From Agelaius tricolor (Eukaryota; Chordata; Aves; Passeriformes; Icteridae): a DNA stretch of 64,000 nucleotides. Below are positions 13,031 through 25,775 of the stretch, one piece after another; position 1 is the stretch's first letter; each line of letters begins with the position of its first letter. The DNA is taken from positions 1,646,001 through 1,710,000 of the forward strand of contig JALJCS010000007.1 in the NCBI GenBank assembly GCA_023055355.1, read 5' to 3'. Position numbers and translations under genes: made by a program. The notes beneath the pieces are model-generated. The model was not told the DNA's origin. It saw only the letters and a program-made list of their open reading frames with translations, and made no database searches.

Positions 13031-14283
13031 TTTGAAGTCTCTCTCCGTATTTCTTGAGCTCTTTAGGGACTCAGCCAAAATTCCAACTATGGAAGCCCCA
13101 GGTTCAGTTCATCCAGCTCTTTCTAATCTACCATTGGAATGTGGAATTCAGTGAGTTTTCCCAACGTGTTCCTGAGGTGCTGAGGGTGCTTAGGGATGAT
13201 CTTGGAGGGCTTTTCCAGCTTGAAAATCTCTGTGAGATTTTCTCTTGGTCCTTCTGCTTGGGGCCAGGCTTTATCTGCGGGGAGATGTGCCCACCTCAGC
13301 CTAGGGCACTTTGGTGGGAGATTTCCCCTCTGGAAGTTCTTCCATGTGGCAGAAAATGCTTTAAAGACAAGTGAGAGTGACCTGAAGATCAGAATTCCCA
13401 GCAGAATCCCTCAAATTAAACCTTCATTCCGTGACTCAGAGAATGCTGTTTTAACAAGGGGCAGAAATTGTCTTGAGTAACACAAAACCAAAACCTTTGG
13501 CTCGACAAGTTTTGCTGATCCCCCTTTCGTGGATTTAATTTCATGTTTTTGGCAACACCATCCCAATAAAGCTGACCTCTCCTGTTCCCTGTGCAAAAAT
13601 TCCTTTTTGGAGCCACGTCGATGTTCCTTCCCGCCAGTCTGCTCCACGCTTCATTGCTAATTCCTGATTTTTCTCCTCCCTGGCCACTTCTGTCCGTCTG
13701 TCCCAGGTGGAATCTGCCAGCCCTGGAGGCTGGGCTGTGCCTGGTGGGGGCTGTTCCTGGCAGCGCTTGGCCGCGGTTCTTTCCGAGCTCCAGTTTCTTC
13801 CCACCCACATGGACAGGACGGGCAGTGCTGGCTGCAATTCCCACAGGGAGCCAGGAAAATGCAGAAGCCTTGGCTCGGTTTGGGGTTTTAGCAATGTCCC
13901 ATCCCAGGAGCGGGACTGGGAATGGCAGAGTGGTGTGGAAATGGAAGGAAGCGCAAACCCCAGGAGCGGCCGCTACCAGAAAATCACTTTTTAAAAAAAA
14001 AAAAAAAAAAGAAACAAGCTCCTCTTTCAGCTGGTTAAAAAACCTCTTTCAAGGTTCAAATATCTGAATATCTGGCTCCTTCTCCAGCCTTTTATTGGGA
14101 ATTCTGCCCTGGACACCTCCAGCTCTCTGTTTCTCCATGGGAGGGATGAACAGCTGCAGTTTTTGGGAATGCTCTCCTCCCTTCTTTCCTGGCAGGTAGA
14201 GGCAGCTCTGGAGCATTCTGAGGAACCTTTGCACCAACAATGGCAGCCAAAATCTTCCTGAGGATGACAAATTTTGGCCCTAC
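13031..14283. other. No gene recognised; locally CpG-containing
   Basis: 13,600-13,980 retains scattered CpGs (gccgcggttc, gcggccgctacc) and ends at an 18-base A run (about 13,993-14,010). Frames up to 158 codons overlap on both strands without domains. Confidence 0.5.
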
Positions 14284-14517
14284 TGAGTTGGGGTTTTTTG
14301 TTTGGTTGGTTTTTTTTTGTTTTTTTGGGTTTTTTTTAATTATTATTTTTTGTTTGGGTTTTTTTTTTGTTTGTTTGTTTGTTTGGGGTTTTTTGGGGGG
14401 TTTTTTGTTTTTTTTTTTTGTTTTTTGTTTTGTTTTATTTTGTTTTGGGGTTTTTTTTGTGTGTGTTTTTTTGTGGGTTTTTTTGTGGTTTTTTTGGTGG
14501 TTTTTTTGTTGTGAAGA
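14284..14517. repeat. Cytosine-free T/G tract of 234 bases
   Basis: The plus strand has no C from 14,284 to 14,517 and only a few A; it is built from TTTTG-like units with G runs of up to six. Long plus-strand frames of Phe/Gly/Val/Leu and minus-strand frames of Lys/Pro/Thr are composition artefacts. Confidence 0.95.
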
Positions 14518-15244
14518 CAGTGCAAAATGTTCAGTAAACAACAGGTTGGACACAGAGGTGACCCCAAAATTTGTCTGTTCCGTGCAGCAGATGAGCCACC
14601 ACTAAACCTGATGGAGCTACAGCAGCTTAGAGGTTGAGCCAGAGCACAAAGAAGCCCTGAATTATTTTTCTTTTTTTAAAAAAAACAAATTTAGAGCACC
14701 ACAGGAGGCAGAAAACTGCTGGAGTTCCTGATGTGATGTAACTCTGCTGGCCCAGCACATCCTGGGGTGCTCCTCTGGGATGTGCTGAACCACCAAAATT
14801 CACAGCATAAGTTCTCAGAATAGGCATAAATTATCAAAAAAAAAAGCAAAATTCTAACACTGGCAAGGCAGAAAGAAATCTGCAGGTGGTCCTGGAAGAG
14901 GTGATTTGCCAGACTGGAGATTTGGGCACACCCACAGGAATGTCCTCATGGAGAACAGAGACCCAGCCCTGTAGGAAAAAACTGGATTGAAAAGCAGGGG
15001 AAGGCAACTCGCGGTTTATGAATTCCAGAAAGTTGCACTTCATTTGAAGAAAATGCAAAAACTCTGGTCATTAAATCTGAGTAAGAGCAGGATCGGTGTT
15101 GCCTGGCTCATGGAAGGGGCTGATGACGGATTCCAAGGAAAACAAGAGTTCCCATCACCAGGAGTGTCCTCCCGGCTTCCAGCAATGGGTGGCTCCTCAA
15201 ACCCTTGAGCCACAAGCTGGATCTGCACCAGGGTGTGAAATAAT

Positions 15245-15655
15245 GTGTATTGAAGTTTTCCTTAAAATTTTTCCAATTTGCATTTCTGATGTCCAATTCA
15301 ATTCCAGGGTTCTGCATCTGAATATGGGGGAGATTTGTCTCCTTTTTAATTTGACCTGATGAACACAGAGGTGAACACGACCAGGAAGTGGTCATTTCCT
15401 TATCATTTCCTTATTGACATTTTCCTTATAATTTTTCCAGTTTATTGAAGTTTTCCTTATAATTTTTGAAGGAAAAGTTTTATTGAAGTTTTCCTTATAA
15501 TTTTTCCAGTTGAAGTTTTCCTTATAATTTTTCCAATTCGTGTTTCTGATATGCAATTCAATTCCAGAGGGTTCTGCATCTGAATATGGGGGAGATTTGT
15601 CTCTTTTTTAATTTGACCTGATGAACACAGAGGTGAACACGACCAGGAAGGACAA
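15245..15655. repeat. Direct duplication with ~260-bp spacing
   Basis: Two blocks that include ttctgcatctgaatatgggg and gaacacagaggtgaacacga lie about 260-262 bases apart. Between them tgaagttttccttataattt is repeated several times, suggesting slippage before or after the larger duplication. Confidence 0.9.
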
Positions 15656-16134
15656 AGATGCTGAGTGAGTCATTCCAGTTACCAATACATTCCAAAAAGT
15701 GCCATTCATTTCTTTGGGAGACCTTGTCTTAGCACATGAAGAACTTTGAGAACTGGAAAAGGTTTAATAAACCACCCCTGTGTTCTTCCCTAATATTTTT
15801 TTTTCCATAAACAACTGTATAATTAATTGATTTGGGAATTTTAAAGCATTAATTTAAAGCATTTCAGCATTAATTTTGCTGAATTTCAGATTCAGCATTA
15901 ATTTGGGAATTTTAAAGAGTTGCTTTGAAATTCAGGTTGAAGAGCATTATTTTAATGCTGCAATGAACTTAGCCTGAAGCTGGGAGCAAAGTAAAAACCA
16001 AACTTTTAAAAAACAACATTTTACCTCCAAAAACCCTGAGACAATGAAGGTGTTTTCCTTACAAAATCTTCCTGTATCTTGATGACAAATATTATAATAA
16101 ATCTTTTTTGGTTTGATGATGTCACCCTTTATCA

Positions 16135-16372
16135 AGAATAATCTTAATTATATTAAGATTATAATATTAGCATCTTAATTTTATTAATATAATAACATCA
16201 ATATAATATTAATATTATATTTTATTTATATTAATATTAATGTTAGTATAATATTGTATTTGTATTCTATTAATATTATAATATTAATATTAATATTATA
16301 ATATTAATATTGTAATATATTAATATTATAATATTAATTAATTATTACTTAAATAATATTAATTATGTTGAA
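16135..16372. repeat. AT-rich (AATATTATAATATT)n block
   Basis: Alternating aatatt and ttataata units with palindromic character. Confidence 0.85.
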
Positions 16373-16554
16373 AATAGTTTTATCTTGCTAATTAGCTGTG
16401 TGGACTTAAATCCTTATCTTTTACACAGGGAGTGGAGAAAGTCAGATTCTCCATTCTGGGCCACAGGATTTCAGATCTATTTTTTAATGGATTTTATGAT
16501 GGAGAAGAAAAGGTTGTGTGAGGATCTTACAGCAACTTTCAATATCTAAAGGAA

Positions 16555-16847
16555 GGGACACAGGGAAGCTGGAGAGGGACGATTCACGAGGAGCTGGAGT
16601 GATGGGACAAGAGGGAATGACTTCAAATTGACCCAGGGCAGGGCTGGGTGGGATCTTGGCAATGAGGAATTGTTCCCTGGCAGGGTGGGCAGGGCTGGCA
16701 TGGAATTCCACCCCTGGATCCCTGGCAGTGCCCAAGGCCAGGCTGGACACTGGGGACATTGGGAGGTGTCACTGCCATGGCAGGGGTGGCCCTGGCTGGG
16801 CTGTGAGGTCCCTCCCAACCCAAAGCATTCTGTGATTCCATGATTTT
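16555..16847 (+). mobile_element. CR1 LINE 3' end
   Basis: From gatgggacaagagggaatga to aaagcattctgtgattcc. Confidence 0.85.
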
Positions 16848-17721
16848 ATTCCAATAGTCACTGTTGTATTTAGGTGCTCTTTCTCACCAGACTCATATTT
16901 AAAGTGGGAAGAATAACGTATTTTAATTTTTCCAAGGATGACATCCGCATTTCCAGTTGTTTAGAACCTCTCTGGGTCACCTGGGCTGTTTTGGCTGGAG
17001 CTCTGCGAGTGCTCCTCACATCAGGGCTTTTCTAGGAATTCCGGAGCCCCCAGAGCCTCCATTCACGGCTGAAGGTGGCAGCAGCACCTGGAGGAGCTGC
17101 AGGAGGAGTTGGGAAGCACAATCAGTGGGACTGATCAGATCTCTGGGGCTCAACCTCGGCTCCCCCTGCTCCAGGGAGGCCCCTCTGCCACCCTGCACAT
17201 GGCACCGCTTCAGAGGGCAGGGGAAGCCACAGGCTGAGAAGGGACAAACTGTCACCTCAGGAGTCACACGGGAATGGGGCTTGTCCTCTGTGTCCCCCAC
17301 ACTCACAAATGGGGGCTGATAACTCTCAGAGATAACAGCATTTATCTCTGGCAGCCCTGCAGGGTGAAACATCTGTATTAACAAAGCTTTCCCTGAAGTG
17401 TGAATTACCAAGGCACTAACAGCATGTTTTCCTGAATAAAATTCCCCCATTCAGGGCATCAGAGGTGCTTTAAATCCCCCTGTGGCCTCACACTGCTGCT
17501 GGTGGCTCATGGGGATGTGCCTTTGGCAAAGTGAGCAAGCCAACATTTCCCTCTTGGGTTCAGCCTTGGAGGAGGGAGGTTTCCTGAAGGGAAAAATCGA
17601 GCAATGAGGATTCAGATGCTCTGTGCAGCAGGTTTGGGTGGGATTTCACTGGCACACATGTCCCATGGAGGGTTGGGCAGGACAGGGAAGTGGCAGAGGA
17701 GTAGCAGTGAGGATTTAACTG

Positions 17722-17815
17722 TTCTCCACCTGAGGCCAGGTTGGACAGGGCTTGGAGCAACCTGGAATAAAGGAAGGTGTCCCTGCCCATGGCAGATGGC
17801 CTTCAAGGACCTTTC
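17722..17815 (+). mobile_element. CR1 LINE 3' fragment
   Basis: ccaggttggacagggcttgg, then ggtgtccctgcccatggc; terminal octamer lost. Confidence 0.7.
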
Positions 17816-17864
17816 TGTGAAAAATGTGCATTTTATGATTGGCTTTTCGCAAATATTAAAATAA

Positions 17865-18445
17865 ATATTGTATGTGTTATGTTAGAAAGTTATGCTGTAT
17901 TAATTCTCTTAAGTAGTGTGTGAAATACAGTTTTAGGTTATAACATAATGTTAAAATAGAAACTGTGCTATGTAGGATTCTTTTTTGTAAAATAAGGACT
18001 CACTCCAAGATAGCAGCCACAGGACACCTGAATCTTTCAGAGAAAGAGAATTTATTGCCCCATTATCAGAAGAAATGAACTTCTTCCTGCCTTGCTCAGC
18101 CCTGGAGACACCGTCAGGGTTCAGAGGAAGCAGCTGACACTGCCCAGCCAGAATCCTGGGTTTGAATGGAATTTATGCATCATGTGTGAGGTGTATGAAT
18201 ATGCAACAGGCTGTTGCTTTTAAGGGTTAATCCTCTGTTAACGTGGGGCCTTTTTTGGGCTTATGCTGCCCAGATAAAGGTACCCAGACTATCCTTAACT
18301 CTTTGTTCTTATTGTCTCATTTTGTCCTAATCCAAATTGTCCAAATTTTATTACTCTAATTATATTGCTATTTTTATAACCATTTTATTCCTATTAAACT
18401 TTTAAAATTCTAAAACCAAGTGATTGGCGTTTTTTTCCCACTTTC
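17865..18445 (+). mobile_element. LTR-like element
   Basis: Starts near tgttatgttagaaagttatg after a CR1 end and finishes near aaccaagtgattggcg. AT-rich with several polyadenylation-like hexamers. Assigned only by resemblance to bird LTR structure. Confidence 0.35.
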
Positions 18446-19133
18446 CAACCCAAACCATTCTAAGATTTGAGGTTTCTAATCTCCAATCTGAAGATTTGGT
18501 GTCTCTCATCTCCACAACTTCATGTTTGCAGTGTGAACTGCCCCTGTTCTCTTCCTAAGAGAGGGGTCCTGTCACCTAAGAACTGCCCTAAATTCATGAC
18601 AAATTGGGTTCCATCACCTCTGGGGAGCTTCCCAACCCATCTGGGAAACCAGAGGAAGCTCAGCAGCTCTCCCCCATCCTGAGGGAAACCACACTGTCTT
18701 TTTTCCTGGCTTTTGCCAGGAAAAGGGAATTTGAGCCTCTAGGGTGCCAAAGCCAGGCTGAAAAATGGGGATTTCGCCCTTTTAATTCTGCTCAAGCCCC
18801 TGTTCTACCCCCCCAGTCCTGCTGTGCCATTACAGACAGATTTCCCAAGGGTCACCTTTCCTTCAGGAGCCAGAGGTGTCCCCCACCTGTGACCAGAAGG
18901 TCACAAAGCCCATGACTGAGGGAGTCCCCTGCTTTCACTGCTTCCCTTCCTCACATCCTCCAAAAATTTATCTGGACCCAGAGCACAAGAAAATTAAAAA
19001 TTCATTTCTGTAGCTCTGTTCAAGTGGGAGAAATGAGGAATTCAGCTTGGGAGAGGACAGTGGGAACCCCTCTGACTGGACTCCATCCCTCATCCAAGGC
19101 TCTCCAAACATCCCTGTGCCACATCTGCCATGA

Positions 19134-19135
<2 letters not shown>

Positions 19136-19180
<45 letters not shown>

Positions 19181-19196
19181 CCATCATCATCATCCC
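19136..19196. repeat. (ATC)n microsatellite
   Basis: About twenty near-perfect ATC trinucleotides with one ACC interruption. Confidence 0.97.
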
Positions 19197-20312
19197 CCAG
19201 TCTCATGGGGCATCCCAGGACAGGAATTTGATTCATCCATATACAGAGAAATCCCAGGGGGTGGATCCCAGTTCTTACTGGATTTGCTTGGCAAACACCC
19301 ACAGATTTGAGATTTTCTAAGCAGGACAGAAATTCCCTCATCTTTGTGTGTGCTGGTGTCCAAGTTGAAGCTGTTTTAGCAGTGCCAGATGTCCTGAAGG
19401 AAATGAACTTTCTCCCTCCCAAAAAAGAAGCCCAAGGTGGAGTTTGCTGCCTCAAAATACCTGAAATCAGACAGAAATGGTCAAAGTAGTAACTTTGTAA
19501 TAGTGACTTGTACTAGAACTTATTTATTTTTCTTTTTTTGAAGAGCACTTCCCATTCTTTATTTTTTTTTCATTCTTTGAAATGTTCCTATTGGATCTGG
19601 TGGCAGTTTTGTGAGGACAATGATAGAAAATTTTCACCTTTTAAATGGTGAGTCTCACAACCCAATAGTGATGAACAAACCTTTCTGTCTCAATAAACTA
19701 ATCACAACAAGTAATTATGAACAGCTTTATCTTTTCACAGATTGGAATTCCTGGAACTGAGGGTGGAAGGATCCTTCTTGCAGCAAGTTGCAAAATGAGG
19801 CCCTGAGGGTGTGAGAGTCTGGATCCAGACCTCTCCCAGTCAAGGCAAAGAGCTCTCAGTTCTCCTCCTGATTTTATTAAAGCTGGGCTAATGAAATATT
19901 AATATTCCCTACCTGGATTAATTGCCTGGAATTTATGGGACATAAATTTTCATTTCTTTTCTGTTAATGATACCCTGCAAACCCCAAAATGCAGAGGGGA
20001 CAGATGTTTTGCACCAAAATGAAAGCAAATGCTCCTTTCTAGAACATCAGCATTTGCTGAGGACAATCCAAGATGAACTCCAGGCCACATTTTTTTAATT
20101 CCTGTTAAAATTCATGTGGGGTGGATTGCAACAGCTCAGCTGCAACTGGGTCTACGCAGAGGAAACTCTCAACTCCAGTCTCTTGCTAAATGATGGAATT
20201 AAGGGTAAATATGGTTGTTAAAACAAGTTTTTTAAAGCAGTCTGATTCAATTTAGGTTTTTTCCCCTGTTCCAGGCTTGAAACAGCACAGGAATAAGGTG
20301 GAGGTGAGATAT

Positions 20313-20335
20313 CAAAAAAAAAAAAAAAAAAAAAG
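20313..20335 (+). repeat. Poly(A) run
   Basis: About 22 consecutive A on the plus strand; no retrotransposed gene is recognisable upstream. Confidence 0.9.
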
Positions 20336-20493
20336 GCAAATTCCAAAGAAGGCAATCGATGAAGGCAATCCATATCTCATTCACATTGTTGAATAAATAA
20401 TAACAGAGGAGGTCTAAAATAAGATTTGAGAAGAAACCTGAACTAGGCTGAGCACAGGCAGATGCAGCCTCACTGCTGGACTGGGATCTCAGC

Positions 20494-20546
20494 TGGGAAT
20501 GGGAATGGGAATGGGAATGGGAATGGGAATGGGAATGGGAATGGGC
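20494..20546. repeat. (GGGAAT)n microsatellite
   Basis: Eight to nine hexamers of GGGAAT. It is not the telomere repeat GGGTTA. Confidence 0.97.
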
Positions 20547-20685
20547 TGGCCCCTCCTGGCTGGACCCCAGATGTTTGTCCCAGGGGAAGGAGGGGATGGT
20601 GCTCCTGGAAATCCATCACCTCTGGAGAAAATGGAAAGTTCGAGGTGATTCAGGGGATTTTTCTGTTTGCAGAAACTGATCTTAA

Positions 20686-20792
20686 TCCCAGACTGGTTTG
20701 GGTTGGAAGGAACCTTAAAGATCATCTCATCCACCCCCTGTCATGGACAGGGACACCTTCCACTGTCCCAGGGTGCTCAGGGCTCTCTTTGG
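20686..20792 (-). mobile_element. CR1 LINE 3' fragment
   Basis: ctggtttgggttggaagga with the antisense catggacagggacacc. Confidence 0.8.
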
Positions 20793-21461
20793 ATCCTGAG
20801 CTGAAGAAAACTGGGAAAATTAGGATTTGAGGCCAAAAATTGGTAAAATCCCTAAAAATCATTGCTCTCCTGACAGAGAGAAGGGTGTTGGTTATGGCAC
20901 TGCAGCAAAACTGGAGCTGATCCCTGCTCCTGACTGACAGCAGGGCAGGAAATTTAATTCCCTCCCCCCTGCAGCCAGCAAGGGATGACTGATGTTTAAA
21001 ATGCTTGGGAGTGTTATCTTCAAATTCTCCAAAATAACAAAGTTCACCTTTGCAACGATGTTCCCTTTATCTTCATTTGTTTGACATGATCTGCTGAGTT
21101 TGACCCCAACTTCCAAACAAATTCAGATCCAGGGAGAATGTTCAGGGGTTTTGGTTTTTTTTTTTCCTGAAAATACCACCTGGTCTATATGGAATATTGA
21201 AGCCTGAAGTTATCCATGTCCCACATGTCTCACAGCCAGAGCTTTTCAAATGCTGGGCCCCATTGGGATTTTTATAAATCCTTTTATTGATATTAATCCA
21301 TAATGACCAAACTTTTGGAGAAAGAGCAGTAAATACAACCATCAATCCCACTTCAATAGAATTGCCCAGAAGGTCAGATCACTTTGTCTCTGTCTGAACA
21401 AACAGGGTGGAAAAAATATCTCAGGTGGGGAAGGGAGCCCTGGAAAGGATGGAGGGATGGA

Positions 21462-21665
21462 TTTAGAACCATGGAATCATGGAATGGTTGGGGTTGGAAG
21501 GGACCATAAAGATCAACTCAATCCATTCCCTGCCATGGCAGGGACACCTCCCACTGTCCCCAGTGTCCAGCCTGGCCTTGGGCACTGCCAGGGATCCAGG
21601 GATGGAATTCCATGCCAGCCCCTGCCCACCCTGCCAGGGAACAATTCCCAATTCCCAATATCCAT
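21462..21665 (-). mobile_element. CR1 LINE 3' end
   Basis: Starts with doubled octamers (accatggaatcatggaatgg) and ends against repeat R copy A. Confidence 0.85.
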
Positions 21666-22025
21666 GGCCTTCCTAAGCCAGCACACCTTATCTCAGCTGA
21701 GATAATTTTTTTTTAATATATATTTTTGAAAATTCTTTACAAATCCATTTCTTACAGCTGCAGTTACTGTTTTGGCCTTAAAAGTAAAAGTCTGTGTGCA
21801 GACAATAAAGAGGAAGATGTTGGTGTGTATATGCCTAAATATATCTTTTTATGAAGCATACCTACAGGAGGAATATATGAGGCAGGATCTTTTTCTGGGA
21901 GAGCACACCAAAACCCACAAACATTTTTTGCACCTCAAACCAAATATTCTGAGGGACTTTCAGTGCCTGCTTAATTTGCTTTTCCAGGGAGGGCAAACCC
22001 AGCAGCAATTCCTGGAGGAAAAGGA
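21660..22025 (+). repeat. Interspersed repeat R, copy A
   Basis: About 365 bases found again in reverse complement at 24.84-25.63 kb. Shared marks include acagctgcagttactgtttt and ctcagctgagataa. It is abutted by CR1 fragments on both sides. Confidence 0.8.
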
Positions 22026-22312
22026 ATTACTCTTCCAGCCCTGCCCTCTGGCACTGGCAGCCATTCCCTGGGTGCTGTCCCTGCATGCCCTGGAAATTGT
22101 CTCTCTGCAGCTTTCCTGGGGCTCCTGCAGGCCCTGCAAGGCCACCCTGAGCTCAGCCCAAAGCTTCTCCTGTGCAGGTGAACAATCCCAGCTGTGCCAG
22201 CCTTTCCTCCCAGCAGAGCTGCTCCATCCCTCTGCCCATCCTGGAGCCTCCTCTGGGCTCTCTGCAGCAGCTCCAGCTCCTCCCTGGGCTGGGCCCAGGT
22301 GGGAATCACCTG
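22026..22312 (-). mobile_element. CR1 LINE internal 3' portion
   Basis: Antisense counterpart of 9,010-9,320, very similar by eye; the tail beyond it has been lost at the junction with repeat R. Confidence 0.85.
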
Positions 22313-22894
22313 AGTGATGTCCCTTGCTCTGCCTCTTCCCAAAATCCTCAGCTTTCCCCACTTTCTGGCAGCTTTAAATCTTGCAGCTCTTTTGGCAAAA
22401 CCAGCCACACTTACAAGAATTGGTAATTGCTGAGTTTCCCATAATTTGGAGATGCCAATTTGCTTCATCCTGCTTTTCCTTTGGAGTGGGAAAAGCCTCT
22501 GAGTGCTGCTGTGGAGTCAGCAGCTGGACAGAGCTCACAGGAGGGGTGGCTCCCTGGGCTCTGAGGAAATATTATCGGGAACAAGAAATTCTGGGCCAGA
22601 AATCTGGGAGAAGGATTAGGAGAAATCAAGGAAAAAGGCTGTGGTTGAGAAAGACTGAAAAAAAAAAAAGGAAGCAAAACCCAAAAGGAGACCTCAGAGG
22701 TTTTAATCAGTTTAGGAGCCAGACTTAATTTCTTGGTGCAAAAAAGATGGAAATTGTTCATAAGATGGAAAAAATAAAATCCTTTAGGAAGAAGAAACAC
22801 CTCAAGACAAACTGTTTGGTGTCTGGACAGAAACAGGAATTGTACAAATAATCAGAGGAGCATCAGTCACACAGGGGCAGAGAGAGATGATTTC

Positions 22895-23070
22895 TAAGCA
22901 GGTATCTGCTTCCTCTGGCTGAAGGATTTTAGATGGCTTATAATGGATTGCTAAAATGGCACGCTCATTACTGTCAAAATGAGTGGATAACTCTCAAGCA
23001 GCACAGATATTTTATTTATGAGCGAATAAAAGAATTTTATAGCTGCCTATCACTGATCTCCAATGCTGGA
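22895..23070. promoter_or_regulatory. Possible conserved noncoding element
   Basis: Unique AT-rich stretch with TTTATGAGCGAATAAA and other homeodomain-like sites. Low support. Confidence 0.15.
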
Positions 23071-23789
23071 ATGGAGTAAAATCAATTCAAAGTTAAAACA
23101 AAACAAGAAAAAATGGAGGGAGAGGAAAGAATTCTTTTCTGTTGTTATTATTTTTGTTCTTTGATTCGTTTGTGCTTTGATTTGGAGCTTTTGACTTTGA
23201 TTCCTGCTTGGATTGAAAGGCAAATTGAAGTGTAGCAGGCAGGCTTTAATAAAGAGATGTGCAGTGTCTCTGATGTATTTGAGGGAACCTTTGCTGCTTG
23301 TGGTTTTGTATATGGTTATGGTAAATAACCCTCAGGCTGATTTTTGTGGTCTGCCCTTTGCTGTGGGTACTTGACCACCAGAGACTCGTTGAACCTAAAT
23401 AACCCAAAGCCATGCCCAGCCTCCAAGTGCCACCACCCCAACAAATCCTGAGCAAACAGGGATGCCCCCAGCGAGGAGGTGCCTGAATTTGGAGCTGCAC
23501 TGATGGGGAACAGCCCTGATAACAAAGGGCAGCTCTGCTATCCTGGGGGCTGTCACTGCAAAATCCCCCTTTCCCCATGGCTGCTTCCTGCCAGCAATGC
23601 CAGTAAATGAGCCCAAGTGGGAGACAGGATGACAGGGCTGAGTGTGTCTCTGTCCCTCCTGGGGACAGCCCTGATGGGGGGCACTGAACCCGAACTGACA
23701 GAGTGTCCCCCCCTCTCGGGTTTCTGTGCTTCAGATGACCCCAAGGTATTAAAATTCTCTCTTTTTTTCCAGCCCCACAACCAAAGAAG

Positions 23790-24000
23790 AAGTGGAGATT
23801 CCTCAGTTCTGCTTTTCAAGGCTGTTTATTTTCTGTTATCTGTTCCATTCTTTCTCTGACCTGCTGAGATCTGTCCAGCAGGTCGGGCTGTGGCACAGCC
23901 ACTGCCCTTGGGGTGGTGTTGGCTTTTTATACTACAAACTGCATGCCATGGTTTGGTGCAATGCTGGTGACTTCATGGAAATATGTTCTCCTTAATGTTT
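23790..24000 (-). mobile_element. LTR-like fragment
   Basis: Minus strand carries AATAAA (about 23,826) and TATAAAAAG (about 23,927) with LTR-like spacing. Ends not defined. Confidence 0.3.
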
Positions 24001-24479
24001 GCTGCGAGATGGGAGTAGAAACAGAGCAAAGCAGGCTCTAACTTAGGAATCCAGGGAAAAAACTTTATTAAATACTTACAATATGCAAAAGAAACACACA
24101 CACAGAACTCAGAATGAAAACCTTCTAAAAACATTCCTCCTCCCCCCACCAAATTCCCAGCACAGCACAGTGAGACAAAACCTTGGATTCCCAACCAAGT
24201 GACCACTTTCAGAGCTTTCTCCTGGGAGTTCTCTACTTTTAACCCCCTGTGTTCTCAGAAGGTATCCATGCTTTCAGTAACCACACCAGGTGCTAACATT
24301 CAAATCTGAGCACTCATGAGTTTGACAACAAACCCCCAAAAAACCTCACTTCCTTTTCAAACCGAGGCACTACTGTACTTTATTCACAATCATTTTCCAG
24401 TACCTATCACCTATGGTAGACAGAATGTCTTTATTCTAAACCAACCCAAAAGTGCCACCATCCCAGCAGAGGATGGAGG

Positions 24480-24543
24480 ACAAGAAGAAGAAGAAGAAGA
24501 AGGAGAAGAAGAAGAAGAAGAAAAAGAAGAAGAAGAAGGAGGA
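24480..24543. repeat. (GAA)n microsatellite
   Basis: Purine tract of gaagaa with gga interruptions. Confidence 0.95.
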
Positions 24544-24839
24544 CAGGACACGCCCAGATTCCTCCATCTTGCCTCTTGAACCCCCATCCTAAATCCCCAA
24601 AACTCTACTTTTTCACCCTGTGATAAATTCACTATCATTCTACTCAAACCCTTGTGGCTTGTAACTCCTCACACAAAGCTGGTCATTGTTTCCATGGGTT
24701 AAAATCCAAGGCATGGGTGGTTTTTAGTGTGTGCCAAGGTCTCTGAGCCCCCTGCCAGGGTCCTGAATCACCCAGGGCAGCCAGAGGAATGTTCTGGGTC
24801 CCCACACCCTGGGAGACTCCTCTGAGCAGCATTTTCACT

Positions 24840-25632
24840 TTTTCTCCAGGAATTACTGCTGGGTTTGCCCCCCTGGAAAAGCAAATTAAAGTGAAAATCC
24901 CTCAGAATATTCGGTTTAAGGTGCAGAAAATGTTTGTGGGTTTTGCTGTGGTCTCCCAGAAAAAGATCCTGCCTCGTGTATTGTGTTGACAGAGTGACAA
25001 AACCATTTTTTGTCTCTTTAAAAAGGAAATAAGCCCAGAAGTTTCTCTTTTTGATTAGGTGAAAAAGGCATCTCATAGGCTTGGGGGACTTCACCTCAAA
25101 CTTAAGGATGGCCAATTGGACAGGAACCAAAAAGTCCCACCTGGGCAATTTACTAGAAAAAGAAGAGAACAAAGAAACCAATGGCCTTTGTGAGGTGTTT
25201 TACCTGGAGCAAGAGCCTCTTGCACCTGGCTCAGTTTTTCTCTGTTAAGAGTTTTGTTATTTTCCCTTTTAATAAAACCCTTTTGTTTCCACAGAAGCCA
25301 TCCTGCTGATTTTATCCTCCAAAGGTAGCTGAGCTGTCTTAGGTGAAAAATAGACCTCCAAGAGCTGATGAGACCTGGCTCAAAGAAGCTCCTATTTCTA
25401 TATAATCCTCCTGTAAATACGCTTCATAAAACGATTTATTTAGGCATTTACACACCAACATCTTCCCCTGGGTTCATGGGTATACAATCTGTGCACTCAC
25501 ACATTTATTTTTCAGGCCAAAACAGTAACTGCAGCTGTGAGAAATGGATTTGCAAAGAATTTTCAAAAATTTTTCCAAAAAAAATTAATCTCAACTGAGA
25601 TGAGGAGAGCTGGCTTAGGAAGGCCATGGAAT
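24840..25632 (-). repeat. Interspersed repeat R, copy B, split by an insertion
   Basis: Reverse complement of copy A in two parts, about 24,840-24,982 and 25,400-25,632. Copy A is continuous at the corresponding point (aggaggaatatatgaggcagg), so the ~400 bases between are inserted. Confidence 0.8.
24983..25400 (+). mobile_element. Insertion inside repeat R copy B, probably a solo LTR
   Basis: Present only in copy B. It has AATAAA in ttttaataaaaccctttt (about 25,270) followed by a short tail, as in an LTR. Its exact ends and target duplication are not clear by eye. Confidence 0.5.
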
Positions 25633-25775
25633 AGAGACGACAGTGTTGGGAGAGAGACTGGACTGGAAAAAAGTTTCAACAAGTTTCAAAATAGGGCCTT
25701 GCAAAAAGATCAGATATTTTAGAGAATTACAACTATGAGAGATGCATTGTAGCAGGACCACGTGGGGAAAAATTA

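Larger units (their letters stand above)
18446..20490. other. No gene recognised
   Basis: Apart from the ATC and poly(A) microsatellites I see no repeats or genes here. Confidence 0.55.

Noticed and set aside
14240..14605. Hydrophobic Phe/Gly/Val frame resembling a membrane protein
   Set aside because: Translation of the cytosine-free T/G tract.
19090..19455. Aspartate-run protein frame
   Set aside because: Product of the ATC microsatellite.
20494..20546. Interstitial telomere repeat
   Set aside because: The unit is GGGAAT, not GGGTTA.
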